From contig CAXUJK010000002.1 of assembly GCA_964251385.1 (NCBI GenBank), positions 434,001 through 498,000 of the forward strand: a stretch of 64,000 bases of DNA. The letters run 5' to 3'. This document shows positions 1-8,471 of this stretch, in pieces (positions within the stretch are counted from its first letter, which is position 1; every line of letters begins with the position of its first letter). The position numbers and the translations under genes were made by a program. The DNA comes from CADCVW01 sp964251385 (GTDB taxonomy: Bacteria > Pseudomonadota > Alphaproteobacteria > Sphingomonadales > Sphingomonadaceae). Below the pieces are notes generated by a model. It saw only the letters and a program-made list of their open reading frames with translations, made no database searches and was not told the origin of the DNA.

Positions 1-38
1 GCCGTGGTCCGCACGAATTCATTCCAATTCACGGGATT

Positions 39-59
39 TGACGGTACTTATGACGGTAC
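39..59 (+). promoter_or_regulatory. Direct repeat upstream of recombinase remnant
   Basis: The 9-mer TGACGGTAC occurs twice (39-47 and 51-59), spaced by one turn of helix, just ahead of the recombinase remnant. Such repeats can be arm-type integrase sites or part of an attachment region. That role is inference; no tRNA or tmRNA end is visible in the window to pair with it. Confidence 0.3.
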
Positions 60-84
60 ATTTTCGGCGTTTGCGGGGGCTTTG

Positions 85-859
85 ATGCTATCCGATATGG
101 CGGTTCGGAAAGCCGTAGGCAGGGCCGCGGCTTACAAGATGGCCGAAGCGCGATCGAAGCGGGCTGAGATCAAGAAGCAGATCGCCGATGGCCTCAGCCC
201 CGCGGCTCAACGCAAGATGGACAAGATCACCGGGCCGCTTGCGAACGCCAACACGTTCAAAGCGGTTGCCGACGAGTGGCTGGACAAGGCGCGTCGCGAG
301 GGGCGCGCTGAGGTGACGCTGGGCAAGCTAGCTCGGCTCCTCGACTTCGCGCATCCGATCCTCGGCCTCCGCAACATCCGCGACATCAAGGCGATCGAGC
401 TGCTTACGGTTCTGCGGCAGGTCGAGCAGCGAGGGCACTACGAAACCGCGCGCCGGCTACGCAGCACCTGCGACCAGGTGTTCCGCTACGGTATCGCAAC
501 CGGACGTGCCGATCGCGACGTGTCCGCCGATCTGCGTGGCGCGCTGACCGTCCCGCGCGTGACGCGCAGGGCCGCGATCATCGAACCGGCGGAGGCAGGA
601 GCGCTGCTTCGCAAGAACGAGGAATTTACCTGCTACCCGGTCACGCGCGCGGCGCTACGCCTCGCAGCCCACGTCTTCGCGCGCCCTAGCGATCCTCGAA
701 GGGCTTCGGCCTCTGACGGAGGGACAGAAATACGTGTTCCCCGCGCAAGGAAAACGGGACCGTCCAATGTGCGAGAACACCATCAATCTTGCCCTTCGTC
801 GCGATACTCTTCGATCGGCTGCGAAAATCCTGACGGGCAACTTCGGGAAGCGTTATTGA
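85..859 (+). pseudogene. Decayed P4-type tyrosine recombinase (integrase)
   Basis: Remnant of a P4/CP4-like integrase. The N-terminus MLSDMAVRKA and the middle core-binding region are readable in frame 1. The roughly 50 residues that should carry the arm-binding domain are missing between residues ~17 and 18. After about position 687 the frame changes: the continuation (EGLRPLTEGQKYVFPAQGK) is in frame 2 and ends at the TGA at 857-859. The catalytic Arg and the C-terminal His-x-x-Arg and Tyr motifs are absent, so it cannot recombine DNA. The open frame extends to 873 but without sense. It marks an old integration site at the left edge of the efflux block. Confidence 0.75.
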
Positions 860-1252
860 AGCTGGCCATCTAGGACTAGCGCTTGGCTTGAGATGGTACT
901 GGAGGTGGTCTGAGTGCGTGCCCACCATGTTGGACATTCGTTCATCCACTCCGTCTGTTCCGCTTCGGCCGAAGGTAGAGGAACGGCTCGTCGACAAGAT
1001 CTCTTCAAAACGTCCGTTCAATAGTCCGCGGCGTCGCCGATCTCAGCGTCAGAACCGTCTGTTTACTCGAAAATAGCCTTGGAATGGCTGATGCGGAAAG
1101 GCTTTCCGATGGAATATCGCGGCCCGTCGTTCCAAGCGCCTTCGTCGAGGGACGGGTACTCACAGGTTACCCGGACCGATTGACGTTCGGGACGCGGTGG
1201 GCCCTAGGACGTTTGGCGATGTTTGCTGCCCGATCCTGAGGAGCGTTCCCCC
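860..1252. other. Intergenic stretch, no convincing gene
   Basis: About 390 bases between the recombinase remnant and the efflux operon. The short open frames here lack a ribosome-binding site and the usual third-position G/C bias. A TTGACG at about 1180 followed by TAGGAC at about 1205 could be a weak promoter for the efflux genes, although the 19-base spacing is long. Probably scar DNA plus the operon leader. Confidence 0.4.
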
Positions 1253-2503
1253 TTGACCCGTCGCAGCAAGATCGTCTGGATGAGCGTCGTCGCCGTCCTG
1301 TCGCTGGGCCTGGCCTACCTGATTTACATCCGCGCGATGGCCGAGGAGAACGGCGGAGGCGGTGGTGGGCGGCCCGTCGAAGTCACTGTGGCGACGGCCC
1401 CGGCGCGCGGCATCACGCTGACGCGGACGATCGAAGGTGTGGGCGACGTGCTCGCCGCCGAGGCCGTGACCGTGACCGCGGAAGCCGCGGGGCGGGTCGC
1501 GGCGATCACTTTCGCCGAAGGCGCGAACGTGGCGCAGGGCGCCGTGCTGGTGCGGCTCGATGCCGAACAGGAGAATGCCGAGGTCGCGACGCGCACCGCC
1601 GAGGCCGCGGAGCTCAAGGGCCGGCTCGGGCGGTTGCAGCGTCTCGTCGGCGAGGGCGCGATCCCGCGGGGCGATGTCGCCGACCTCGGCCGCAATGTCG
1701 AGGCGGCGAACGCACGCATCGCTTCGGCGCGCACCGTCGTGGCGGACACGGTGATCCGCGCGCCTTTCTCCGGCACGCTGGGCCTGCGGCAGGTCAGCGT
1801 CGGCGCATTCGTCCAGCCGGGGGCGGAACTGGTCACGCTCGACCGGCTCGACAGTGTCAAGCTGCGTTTCGCGGTACCCGAAAGCGCGCTCGGGCGGGTC
1901 CAGGTCGGATCGTCGGTCGAAGTGCGCAGTCCGGCGTTCCCGGACGACGTGCTCCGCGGGCGCATCACGGCGTTCGCTTCCCGCCTGGATCCCGCGCTGC
2001 GCACGTTGACGGCCGAGGCACGGCTTCCCAATCCCGGGCGGCGGCTGCGGCCGGGCATGCTGGGCAACGTCACCGTATCGGCGGAAACGGTGCAGGCGGT
2101 GGTGATCCCGGCGATCGCGTTGCAGGTGCGCGGGCCGACCCAGTTCGTCTACCGCATCGTGTCCGGCTGCGCGGTGCGCGCCGAAGTTTCGATCGGCCAG
2201 CGCGAGCCGGACGGGATCGAGATCCTCCGCGGCCTGAACGCAGGCGACCTGGTCGCGACCGAAGGCTTCGACAATCTGTCCAGCGGCACGCCCGTGATCG
2301 ACAAGCGGATCGCGATGCAGCGCGCCCGCGGGCGATCCGACGAGAAGGGCGCGAAAGGAGGCGAGAAGGGCAAAGGCGCGGAGAAAAGCGACGAGGACAA
2401 GCAGCGCGAGGACGAGCTGAAGGCACGATGCCGCCAGGTCGCCGATCAGGCCGGCGGCGCCAGTGGGCCTGGCGGCGGTGGAAATGCACCCCGTGGCCGC
2501 TGA
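1253..2503 (+). CDS. RND efflux periplasmic adaptor (membrane fusion protein)
   Basis: Inner-membrane-anchored adaptor linking an RND pump to its outer-membrane channel. TTG at 1253 is preferred because GAGGAG lies nine bases upstream; an in-frame TTG at 1223 has no such site. A signal anchor occupies residues ~8-25, followed by a Gly-rich linker, a lipoyl-type half (EAAGRVAAI), an alpha-hairpin, the second lipoyl half (IRAPFSGTLG) and a beta-barrel domain, as in the AcrA/MexA/HlyD family. The last ~60 residues form an unusual Lys/Glu-rich then Gly-rich tail beyond the family fold. The stop overlaps the pump gene, so the three genes form one operon. Confidence 0.9.
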   Translation: MTRRSKIVWMSVVAVLSLGLAYLIYIRAMAEENGGGGGGRPVEVTVATAPARGITLTRTIEGVGDVLAAEAVTVTAEAAGRVAAITFAEGANVAQGAVLVRLDAEQENAEVATRTAEAAELKGRLGRLQRLVGEGAIPRGDVADLGRNVEAANARIASARTVVADTVIRAPFSGTLGLRQVSVGAFVQPGAELVTLDRLDSVKLRFAVPESALGRVQVGSSVEVRSPAFPDDVLRGRITAFASRLDPALRTLTAEARLPNPGRRLRPGMLGNVTVSAETVQAVVIPAIALQVRGPTQFVYRIVSGCAVRAEVSIGQREPDGIEILRGLNAGDLVATEGFDNLSSGTPVIDKRIAMQRARGRSDEKGAKGGEKGKGAEKSDEDKQREDELKARCRQVADQAGGASGPGGGGNAPRGR

Positions 2504-5500
2504 CGCGCGCTCCATCTTTTCGCTGGCGGTCGAACGCCCGATCCTGGCGGCATCGATCAACCTGCTGCTGATCGCGTTGGGGCTGGCCGCGATCTTCACC
2601 CTGCCGATCCGGGAGTATCCCGACATCGATCCGCCGACCGTGTCCGTGCGCACGAGCTATGTCGGGGCGTCGGCCGAGATCGTCGAGCGCGAGATCACCA
2701 AGCTGATCGAGGAGAACCTGTCGGGCATCGCGGGCATTCGGCAGATCTCGTCGACGAGCCGCAACGAAGCCTCGTCGATCAACATCGAATTCAATGCGGG
2801 CGTCGACATCAACGACGCCGCGTCCGACGTGCGCGACAAGGTGTCGTCCGTGCGCGGCCGCCTGCCCGACGATGTCGAGGAGCCGGTGATCGAAAAGGCG
2901 AACGCCGACGACCAGCCGATGATGTGGATCACGATGCGGTCGGACGAACTCAAGCCGCCCGAGCTGACCGATCTGGCCGACCGGCTGATCGTCGATGCCA
3001 TCGGAGTCGTCGACGGCGTCGCGCGCATCCAGGTCGGCGGGCAGAAACGCTACGCGATGCGCGTCTGGCTGGACCGGCGCGCGATGGCGGCGCGCAACGT
3101 CACGCCGACGGATGTGGTCACCCGGCTGCGCGCGGAAAACGTCGAAATCCCCGCCGGGCGGCTGGAGACCGGACGGCAGGAGATCGGCCTGCGTGCGGAA
3201 ACGCGGTTCACGTCCGCCGAAGAGTTCGCGGCGCTGACGATCCGCAACGTCGGCGGCACGCGCGTCCAGCTGGGCGATGTCGCGCGCGTCGAGGTGGGCC
3301 TCGCCGAGTATCGCAGCGGGCTGCGCTCGAACGGACAGGACGCGATCGCACTGGGGATCATCCGTCAGTCGAACGCCAACACCTTGTCCGTCGCGTCCGG
3401 CGTGCGCGCGGAGATCGACCGGGTGCGTGGCTCGCTTCCGAACAGCGTCACGATGTCCGTCGACTACGACGAGTCCGAGTTCATCCGCGAAACGCTGATC
3501 AACGTGGGCACGACGTTGGCGCAGGTCATCGCGGTCGTGGTGGTCGTCATCTATCTGTTCCTGGGCAGCTGGCGCGCGACGCTGATCCCGGCCGTCACCA
3601 TCCCCGCGTCGATCATCCCCGCCTTCCTGATCGCGCTCGCGCTCGGCTTTTCGCTGAACGTGCTCGTGATCCTCGCCGTCATCCTCGCGATCAGCCTGTG
3701 CACGGACGACGCGGTCGTCATCGTCGAGAACATCAAGCGTCGGCAGGCGGCGGGCGAGCCGGTGCTGATCGCGTCCGCGCGCGCGACGCAGCAGGTCGGG
3801 CTCGCCACCTTCGCCAGCGCCGCGGTGCTGATCGCGGTGATCCTGCCGCTTGGCTTCATTTCGGGCAATGTCGGCCGGCTGTTCCAGGAGTTCGCGGTCG
3901 TGCTCGCCGCGATCGTCGCCTTTTCGACCTTCTCCGCGCTCAGCCTGTCGCCGATGCTGGCCAGCAAGCTGTTCGCAAAGGAGGAGAAGCCGAGCCGGAT
4001 CAATCATTGGGTGCAGGATCATCTCGACCGCCTGGCCAAGGGCTATCGCGGCGTCCTTGAAGGCGCGGCGTCGCGGCCGTGGGTCCCGCTCGTTGCGGCG
4101 CTGCTGCTGATCGCGTTGGGAGCGCTGGCCTTCATCGGCACGTCGTCCGAGGTCGCGCCCGAGGAGGACCGTGGGTCCCTGCGTGTCCGCGTCACGGGTC
4201 CGGAAGGCACGTCGTTCGAATATACGCGCGAAAAGGTGGTCGAGATCGAGAAGATCCTGCAGCCTTATATCGCGCCCCCGCCCGGCGAGGACGGCAAGCG
4301 ACCCGAAGGGTCCGAGACCAAGCCGATCGCGAGCATCCTGTCGATCGTATCGCCGGGCTTCGGCGGCGCGAGCAGCGCGAACAGCGCCTTCATCATCGTC
4401 CGCCTGACGCCCTGGGGTGAACGCGCGGTCGCCCAGCAGGAGTTCCAGCAGACGCTCACCCGGCAGCTGCGCCGCGTGACGGGCGTGCGCGCGGTCGCCA
4501 CGGGGGCCGCGACGCTCGGCCAGCGCCGACGAGGTCAGCAGCTGCAGTTCGTGCTGAGCGCGGTCGACCGCACCGAAGTGCGCGGCTGGGCGGAAGGGCT
4601 GCTGGAAGACGCGGGCGGCGTCGACGGCCTGACCAACCCCGAACTCGATTACAAGGACACGCTGCCGCAGCTGTCGATCACGATCGACCGCGCGCGGGCG
4701 GCGACGCTGGGTGTCGATGCGCAGGCGATCGGAGACGCGTTGCAGGTCATGTTCGGCTCGCTTCAGGTCACCCGCTACGTCGATCGCGGCGAGGAATACG
4801 ATGTCATCCTTCAGGGGCTGACCGAGGACCGCCGCACCGCCGACGATCTGCGCAACGTCTTCGTGCGCACGCGTTCCGGCGAAGAGGGGGGAGGCGAGCT
4901 GATCCCGCTGTCGTCGGTGGTCCAGCTCGACGAGGAAGGCACCGTCCGCGAGTTCGGCCGCCTCGATCGCCTAGCCGCGATCACGCTGGAGGCGGGCCTG
5001 TCGCCCGGCGTTTCGCTCGGCGACGCGCTCGCGCAGCTGGAAGAGATCGCCGCCGACACGCTGCCCGGCGAAGCGCAGATCGGGTACAAGGGCGAGGCTC
5101 TGGAGCTGCAGGAGACCGGCGGGTCGCTGTACCTGATCCTCGTCCTTGTGCTCGTGCTGATGTTCTTCGTGCTGGCGGGGCAGTTCGAAAGCTTCATCCA
5201 CCCGCTCATCATCCTGACCTCGGTGCCGATGGCGCTCGCGGGCGGGTTGGGCACGATGTGGCTCGCGGGCCTCACCCTCAACATCTACACCCAGATCGCG
5301 CTGATCCTGCTCGTTGGGCTGGTCGCCAAAAACGCGATCCTGCTCGTCGAGTTCGCCAATCAGCTGCGGTCGGGGGGCAAGGAGCCTCGCGAGGCCGCGC
5401 TCGACGCTGCGGGGCTGCGGCTGCGGCCGATCCTGATGACCAGCGTCGCGACGATCATCGGCGCGGTGCCGCTGATGCTCGAAACGGGCGCGGGCGCGGA

Positions 5501-5735
5501 AGCGCGCTTCACCATCGGGCTCGTGACCCTGGGCGGGCTCACCGTGGGAACGTTGCTCACTCTGTTCCTCGTCCCCGTCGCCTACATCATGCTCGGCAAG
5601 TACACATCCGCGCCCGATGCATTGGTGAAGGAGGTTGCGAAGCAGGCGGAGGAGAACCCGGACGACGAGAGCATCGGCGACGAGGGCGCGACGCCGAAGC
5701 CCGGCCGACGCGGTCCCGAGCCGCAGCCCGCATGA
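2484..5735 (+). CDS. RND multidrug efflux pump, inner-membrane transporter
   Basis: Proton-driven HAE1-type RND transporter of 1083 residues, the usual family length. It has the first helix near residues 15-35, a large periplasmic loop, the TM4 proton-relay pair Asp408-Asp409 (in TDDAVVIVEN), a second periplasmic loop and the C-terminal helix bundle with GLVAKNAILLVEFAN. ATG 2484 is chosen for the purine-rich GGTGGAA before it; GTG 2463 and 2493 are alternatives. It overlaps the adaptor by 20 bases and the channel gene by ATGA. The ~45-residue C-terminal tail is acidic then proline-rich. Substrates cannot be read; hydrophobic drugs or biocides are typical of the family. Confidence 0.95.
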   Translation: MHPVAADARSIFSLAVERPILAASINLLLIALGLAAIFTLPIREYPDIDPPTVSVRTSYVGASAEIVEREITKLIEENLSGIAGIRQISSTSRNEASSINIEFNAGVDINDAASDVRDKVSSVRGRLPDDVEEPVIEKANADDQPMMWITMRSDELKPPELTDLADRLIVDAIGVVDGVARIQVGGQKRYAMRVWLDRRAMAARNVTPTDVVTRLRAENVEIPAGRLETGRQEIGLRAETRFTSAEEFAALTIRNVGGTRVQLGDVARVEVGLAEYRSGLRSNGQDAIALGIIRQSNANTLSVASGVRAEIDRVRGSLPNSVTMSVDYDESEFIRETLINVGTTLAQVIAVVVVVIYLFLGSWRATLIPAVTIPASIIPAFLIALALGFSLNVLVILAVILAISLCTDDAVVIVENIKRRQAAGEPVLIASARATQQVGLATFASAAVLIAVILPLGFISGNVGRLFQEFAVVLAAIVAFSTFSALSLSPMLASKLFAKEEKPSRINHWVQDHLDRLAKGYRGVLEGAASRPWVPLVAALLLIALGALAFIGTSSEVAPEEDRGSLRVRVTGPEGTSFEYTREKVVEIEKILQPYIAPPPGEDGKRPEGSETKPIASILSIVSPGFGGASSANSAFIIVRLTPWGERAVAQQEFQQTLTRQLRRVTGVRAVATGAATLGQRRRGQQLQFVLSAVDRTEVRGWAEGLLEDAGGVDGLTNPELDYKDTLPQLSITIDRARAATLGVDAQAIGDALQVMFGSLQVTRYVDRGEEYDVILQGLTEDRRTADDLRNVFVRTRSGEEGGGELIPLSSVVQLDEEGTVREFGRLDRLAAITLEAGLSPGVSLGDALAQLEEIAADTLPGEAQIGYKGEALELQETGGSLYLILVLVLVLMFFVLAGQFESFIHPLIILTSVPMALAGGLGTMWLAGLTLNIYTQIALILLVGLVAKNAILLVEFANQLRSGGKEPREAALDAAGLRLRPILMTSVATIIGAVPLMLETGAGAEARFTIGLVTLGGLTVGTLLTLFLVPVAYIMLGKYTSAPDALVKEVAKQAEENPDDESIGDEGATPKPGRRGPEPQPA

Positions 5736-7231
5736 GGTTACGCACGCTTTCGATGCTGGCGCTCCTCGCGGGGTGCAGTCAGGCCGTGACGTACGAGCGC
5801 CCCGGCTCGGTCGCGGAAATAAATGGTCCGACATATCCAGCCGAGTTACGCGGAGACGGTGTCGGGCGTGCGGCGGTCGAGATCCCGTGGCGCGACTTCT
5901 TCGCCGACCCGCGGCTGCGGGTGCTGATCGCGCAGGCGCTGGAGAGCAACCGCGATCTCGTCGTCGCCACCGCGCGCATCGACGAAGCGCGCGCGCAGTA
6001 CCGCATCGTGCGCGCCGACCTGCTGCCCACCGTCGATGCGCGGGCGAGCGCACGGTACGGCGGGACGATCGGCGGCGGCAGGGGCAGCGGCGGCGGTACG
6101 ACCGGGGGCGGAACGACGCCGACCACGCCCACCGATCCGACCAACCCCACGACGCCGACGACACCCGGCGGCACGGACCCGGGATCGACCGGGGGCGGCA
6201 CGAGCAGCGGTGGCGGCCGCTACCAGGTGTCCGCGGTCGCATCGTACGAGCTCGACTTCTGGGGCCGCGTCCGCTCGCTGAGCCGGGCCGCGCGCGCGCT
6301 GTACTTTCAGACGGTGGAGGCGCAGCGCGCGTTTCGGCTGACGCTGATCGCCGACGTCGCCGAAGCGCATCTGGTCGACCGCGAGCTCGCCGAACGCATC
6401 GCGCTGGCGACGGTGGCGGTGCGCAGCCGCGAACAGTCGCTGCGCATCGCGACCCGTCTGTTCGAGGAAGGCGAAGGCTCGCGGCTGGAGATCGAACAGG
6501 AACGCTCGCTGCTGACCGACGCGCAAGGCCAGCGCGCCGACCTGCAGCGGCTCGAACTGCAGAACCGGAACTTGCTGGCGTTGCTTGTCGGCCGTCCGCT
6601 GGACGCCGATCTGCCGCAGCCGCGGCCTCTGGCTGGCCAGGGCATCGTGACTGCCATCCCTGCTGGGCTGCCGTCCGATCTGCTCAACAACCGCCCCGAT
6701 ATTATCGCGTCCGAACAGGCCCTGCGCGCCGCAACCGCCGACGTGGGCGCCGCCCGCGCCGCCTTCTTTCCGCGCATTGCGCTGACCGGATCGCTCGGCC
6801 TGTCGAGCGACAGCCTCACCGGCCTGTTCAGCGGCGGTCCGATCTGGAGCTTCGTGCCGAGCCTCGTCCAGCCAATCTTCGACGGCGGAGCCAACCGGGG
6901 AAATCTCGACCTCGCACGCGCCCGAGCGAACGTCGCGGTCGCGCAGTACGAGCGCACGGTGCAGGTCGCGTTCCGCGAGGTCGCCGACGCGCTCGCGGGG
7001 CGCCGCTACCTGGCGGACCAGCGCCGTGCCCAGGAAGCGCGCCTCGCCGCGCTGCGGTCGAGGCTGCGGCTGATCGAGCTGCGCTTCACCGAGGGCTTCT
7101 CGGCGATCATCGATGTCCTCGACGCGCGCCGCGAGATTTTCGCCGCCGAACAGCAGCTGGTCCAGACGCGCCGCGCCGAATTGTCCAACGCCGTCTCCCT
7201 CTACACTGCGCTAGGCGGCGGCCTGACCTGA
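5732..7231 (+). CDS. RND outer-membrane channel lipoprotein (TolC/OprM type)
   Basis: Outer-membrane factor completing the tripartite pump. ATG 5732 overlaps the pump stop as ATGA. The N-terminus has a lipoprotein signal ending in LAGC (Cys near residue 16), followed by two outer-membrane-efflux repeats; length 499 residues. Between residues ~108 and 160 there is a low-complexity insert of Gly, Thr and Pro (blocks such as PTTPTDPTNPTTP flanked by GGG runs). By position this is the first beta-hairpin, just before YELDFWGRVRS, so it should form an enlarged extracellular loop. OprM-like proteins have a much shorter loop there. A hairpin terminator follows the gene. Confidence 0.93.
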   Translation: MRLRTLSMLALLAGCSQAVTYERPGSVAEINGPTYPAELRGDGVGRAAVEIPWRDFFADPRLRVLIAQALESNRDLVVATARIDEARAQYRIVRADLLPTVDARASARYGGTIGGGRGSGGGTTGGGTTPTTPTDPTNPTTPTTPGGTDPGSTGGGTSSGGGRYQVSAVASYELDFWGRVRSLSRAARALYFQTVEAQRAFRLTLIADVAEAHLVDRELAERIALATVAVRSREQSLRIATRLFEEGEGSRLEIEQERSLLTDAQGQRADLQRLELQNRNLLALLVGRPLDADLPQPRPLAGQGIVTAIPAGLPSDLLNNRPDIIASEQALRAATADVGAARAAFFPRIALTGSLGLSSDSLTGLFSGGPIWSFVPSLVQPIFDGGANRGNLDLARARANVAVAQYERTVQVAFREVADALAGRRYLADQRRAQEARLAALRSRLRLIELRFTEGFSAIIDVLDARREIFAAEQQLVQTRRAELSNAVSLYTALGGGLT

Positions 7232-7245
7232 CCGAATAGATCTGA

Positions 7246-7273
7246 GCGGGCGTCGCCTCTCGACAACGCCCGC
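7246..7273. terminator. Stem-loop between convergent genes
   Basis: GCGGGCG (7246-7252) pairs with CGCCCGC (7267-7273) across a 14-base loop, midway between the channel gene and the convergent small secreted protein. No T-run follows, so it is a candidate bidirectional terminator only. Confidence 0.5.
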
Positions 7274-7282
7274 CGGTACGCA

Positions 7283-7624
7283 TCAGCCGCGACGGCCGTC
7301 CCAGTCGCGCCGTTCAAGGCGCAGCCGCTGGCGAAGCTGATTCACCTGAAGCTCCAGCTGCGAGACTTCGGCGCGCGTCAGTCCATTGCGCGCATAGCGA
7401 TTGTGCAGCCGCTGCAGCTGAACCGTCTCCCGGTTCAGGCCGGTCGCCTCGCGCTGGGTGATCGTCCGACGCTGTGCGGCGCGCCCGATCTGGTTGGTCA
7501 GCTGGTTGATGTCCGACTGGATCTGGCGCTGCACGGTAGGCTGGATCCGCCAGGCCTGGGCCGAAGCCGGCACCGCGGCAACGGCACTGGACGCCAGCGC
7601 GACGGAAAGCAGGATCTTACGCAT
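7283..7624 (-). CDS. Small secreted helical protein, unknown function
   Basis: 113 residues with a clear signal peptide (MRKILLSVALASSAVAAV...ASAQA). The mature part is almost entirely charged, Gln-rich helix with heptad-like leucines (LTNQIG, LRQRLRLERR), suggesting a periplasmic coiled coil, perhaps chaperone- or adaptor-like. No family recognised. It is divergent from the EF-hand gene; both promoters share a 212-base region with ordered repeats, which suggests joint control by the nearby two-component system. Confidence 0.75.
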   Translation of the reverse strand: MRKILLSVALASSAVAAVPASAQAWRIQPTVQRQIQSDINQLTNQIGRAAQRRTITQREATGLNRETVQLQRLHNRYARNGLTRAEVSQLELQVNQLRQRLRLERRDWDGRRG

Positions 7625-7710
7625 GATCTGAACTCCTATGACTCGATCACGCCGAGGCGGCGCGCCAATGCTTCTGCGACCCGCGTGTCACAGGGATGTG
7701 CCCGCCGGAC

Positions 7711-7770
7711 CGCAAAAATGTCGCAAAACGTCGCGGGTGCATCGTTGCGACAAGTTGCGACAAGTTCGAC
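7711..7770. promoter_or_regulatory. Candidate OmpR-type operator: 10-bp direct repeats
   Basis: GTTGCGACAA occurs at 7744-7753 and again at 7754-7763, followed by a third partial copy GTTCGAC at 7764. About 20 bases to the left, TCGCAAAA-type units (7711-7735) run in the opposite orientation. Tandem repeats with a one-turn period are typical binding sites for OmpR/PhoB-family regulators, one of which is encoded at 8472. The site lies between the divergent secreted-protein and EF-hand genes. Binding is inferred, not shown. Confidence 0.5.
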
Positions 7771-7836
7771 GCCGCCCGACATAAGGAAGCGACAGGTCGG
7801 GCCGACATGGTGACCATCATCAATGGAGACACCATC

Positions 7837-8406
7837 ATGAAGACGACCATTATTGCTACTGCCCTCGCCGGCCTCCTTCTCGCGGGCACCGCCTCGGCGC
7901 AGCCGGTGGGCCGCGCAGATGCCAATGCGAACGGCAGCCTGTCCCGCGCGGAATTCGCGGCGCAGCTCGACCGGCGCTTCGCACGGCTCGATACGAACCG
8001 CGACGGCGTCGCCTCGGCCGCCGAACTCTCCGCCCGCAAGCCGGGCGCACGCGGTGCCCGGGCGAACCGCGCAGGACGTCCGGGCGGACGCGCCAGCGTC
8101 GCCGAACGCTTCGCCCGCATGGACGCCAACCGCGACGGCGCGATCACGCTTGCGGAAATGCAGGCCGTCGATGATCGGCGTGGTGAGCGCGCAGGCCGAC
8201 GCGGTGAGCGCCGTGACGGCGCTGCGCAAGCGGGACGCGGCATCGGACGCATGGACGCCAATCGCGACGGCGCGGTCAGCCGCGCCGAGTTCCAGACGCG
8301 CGGCCTCACCCGGTTCGCCCGGCTCGACGTCAACAGCGATGGCGCGGTGACACGGGCCGAACGGCAGAACGCGCGGGCGGCTCGCCAGGACCGGCGCGCG
8401 CGCTAG
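7837..8406 (+). CDS. Exported EF-hand calcium-binding protein
   Basis: 189 residues. ATG 7837 has GGAG 9 bases upstream and begins a signal peptide (MKTTIIATALAGLLLAGTASA). The mature protein contains five EF-hand-like loops with the D-x-N-x-D-G pattern, for example DTNRDGVASAAEL, DANRDGAITLAEM, DANRDGAVSRAEF and DVNSDGAVTRAER, joined by Arg-rich linkers. It probably binds Ca2+ in the periplasm. It lies between a possible OmpR-type operator and the two-component genes, and could act as a calcium-responsive periplasmic component of that pathway; this last step is inference. Confidence 0.88.
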   Translation: MKTTIIATALAGLLLAGTASAQPVGRADANANGSLSRAEFAAQLDRRFARLDTNRDGVASAAELSARKPGARGARANRAGRPGGRASVAERFARMDANRDGAITLAEMQAVDDRRGERAGRRGERRDGAAQAGRGIGRMDANRDGAVSRAEFQTRGLTRFARLDVNSDGAVTRAERQNARAARQDRRAR

Positions 8407-8418
8407 GCCGATAAGAGC

Positions 8419-8453
8419 GGTCGCTGGCGTCCCCTCGCCAGCGGCCGTCCTTT
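8419..8453 (+). terminator. Rho-independent-type hairpin after EF-hand gene
   Basis: An 11-bp stem, GGTCGCTGGCG (8419-8429) with CGCCAGCGGCC (8436-8446) allowing one G-T pair, encloses a 6-base loop and is followed by GTCCTTT. It separates the EF-hand gene from the response-regulator gene. Confidence 0.65.
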
Positions 8454-8471
8454 CGCGCACGAGGTTCCTCG

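Noticed and set aside
888..1076. Short plus-strand frame after the recombinase remnant
   Set aside because: No ribosome-binding site, no coding bias, no recognisable motif.
1160..4022. Long minus-strand open frames of 497 and 650 residues opposite the efflux genes
   Set aside because: They lie antisense to genes with clear protein motifs, have Arg/His/Asp-rich composition typical of the reverse frame of GC-rich genes, and have no ribosome-binding site.
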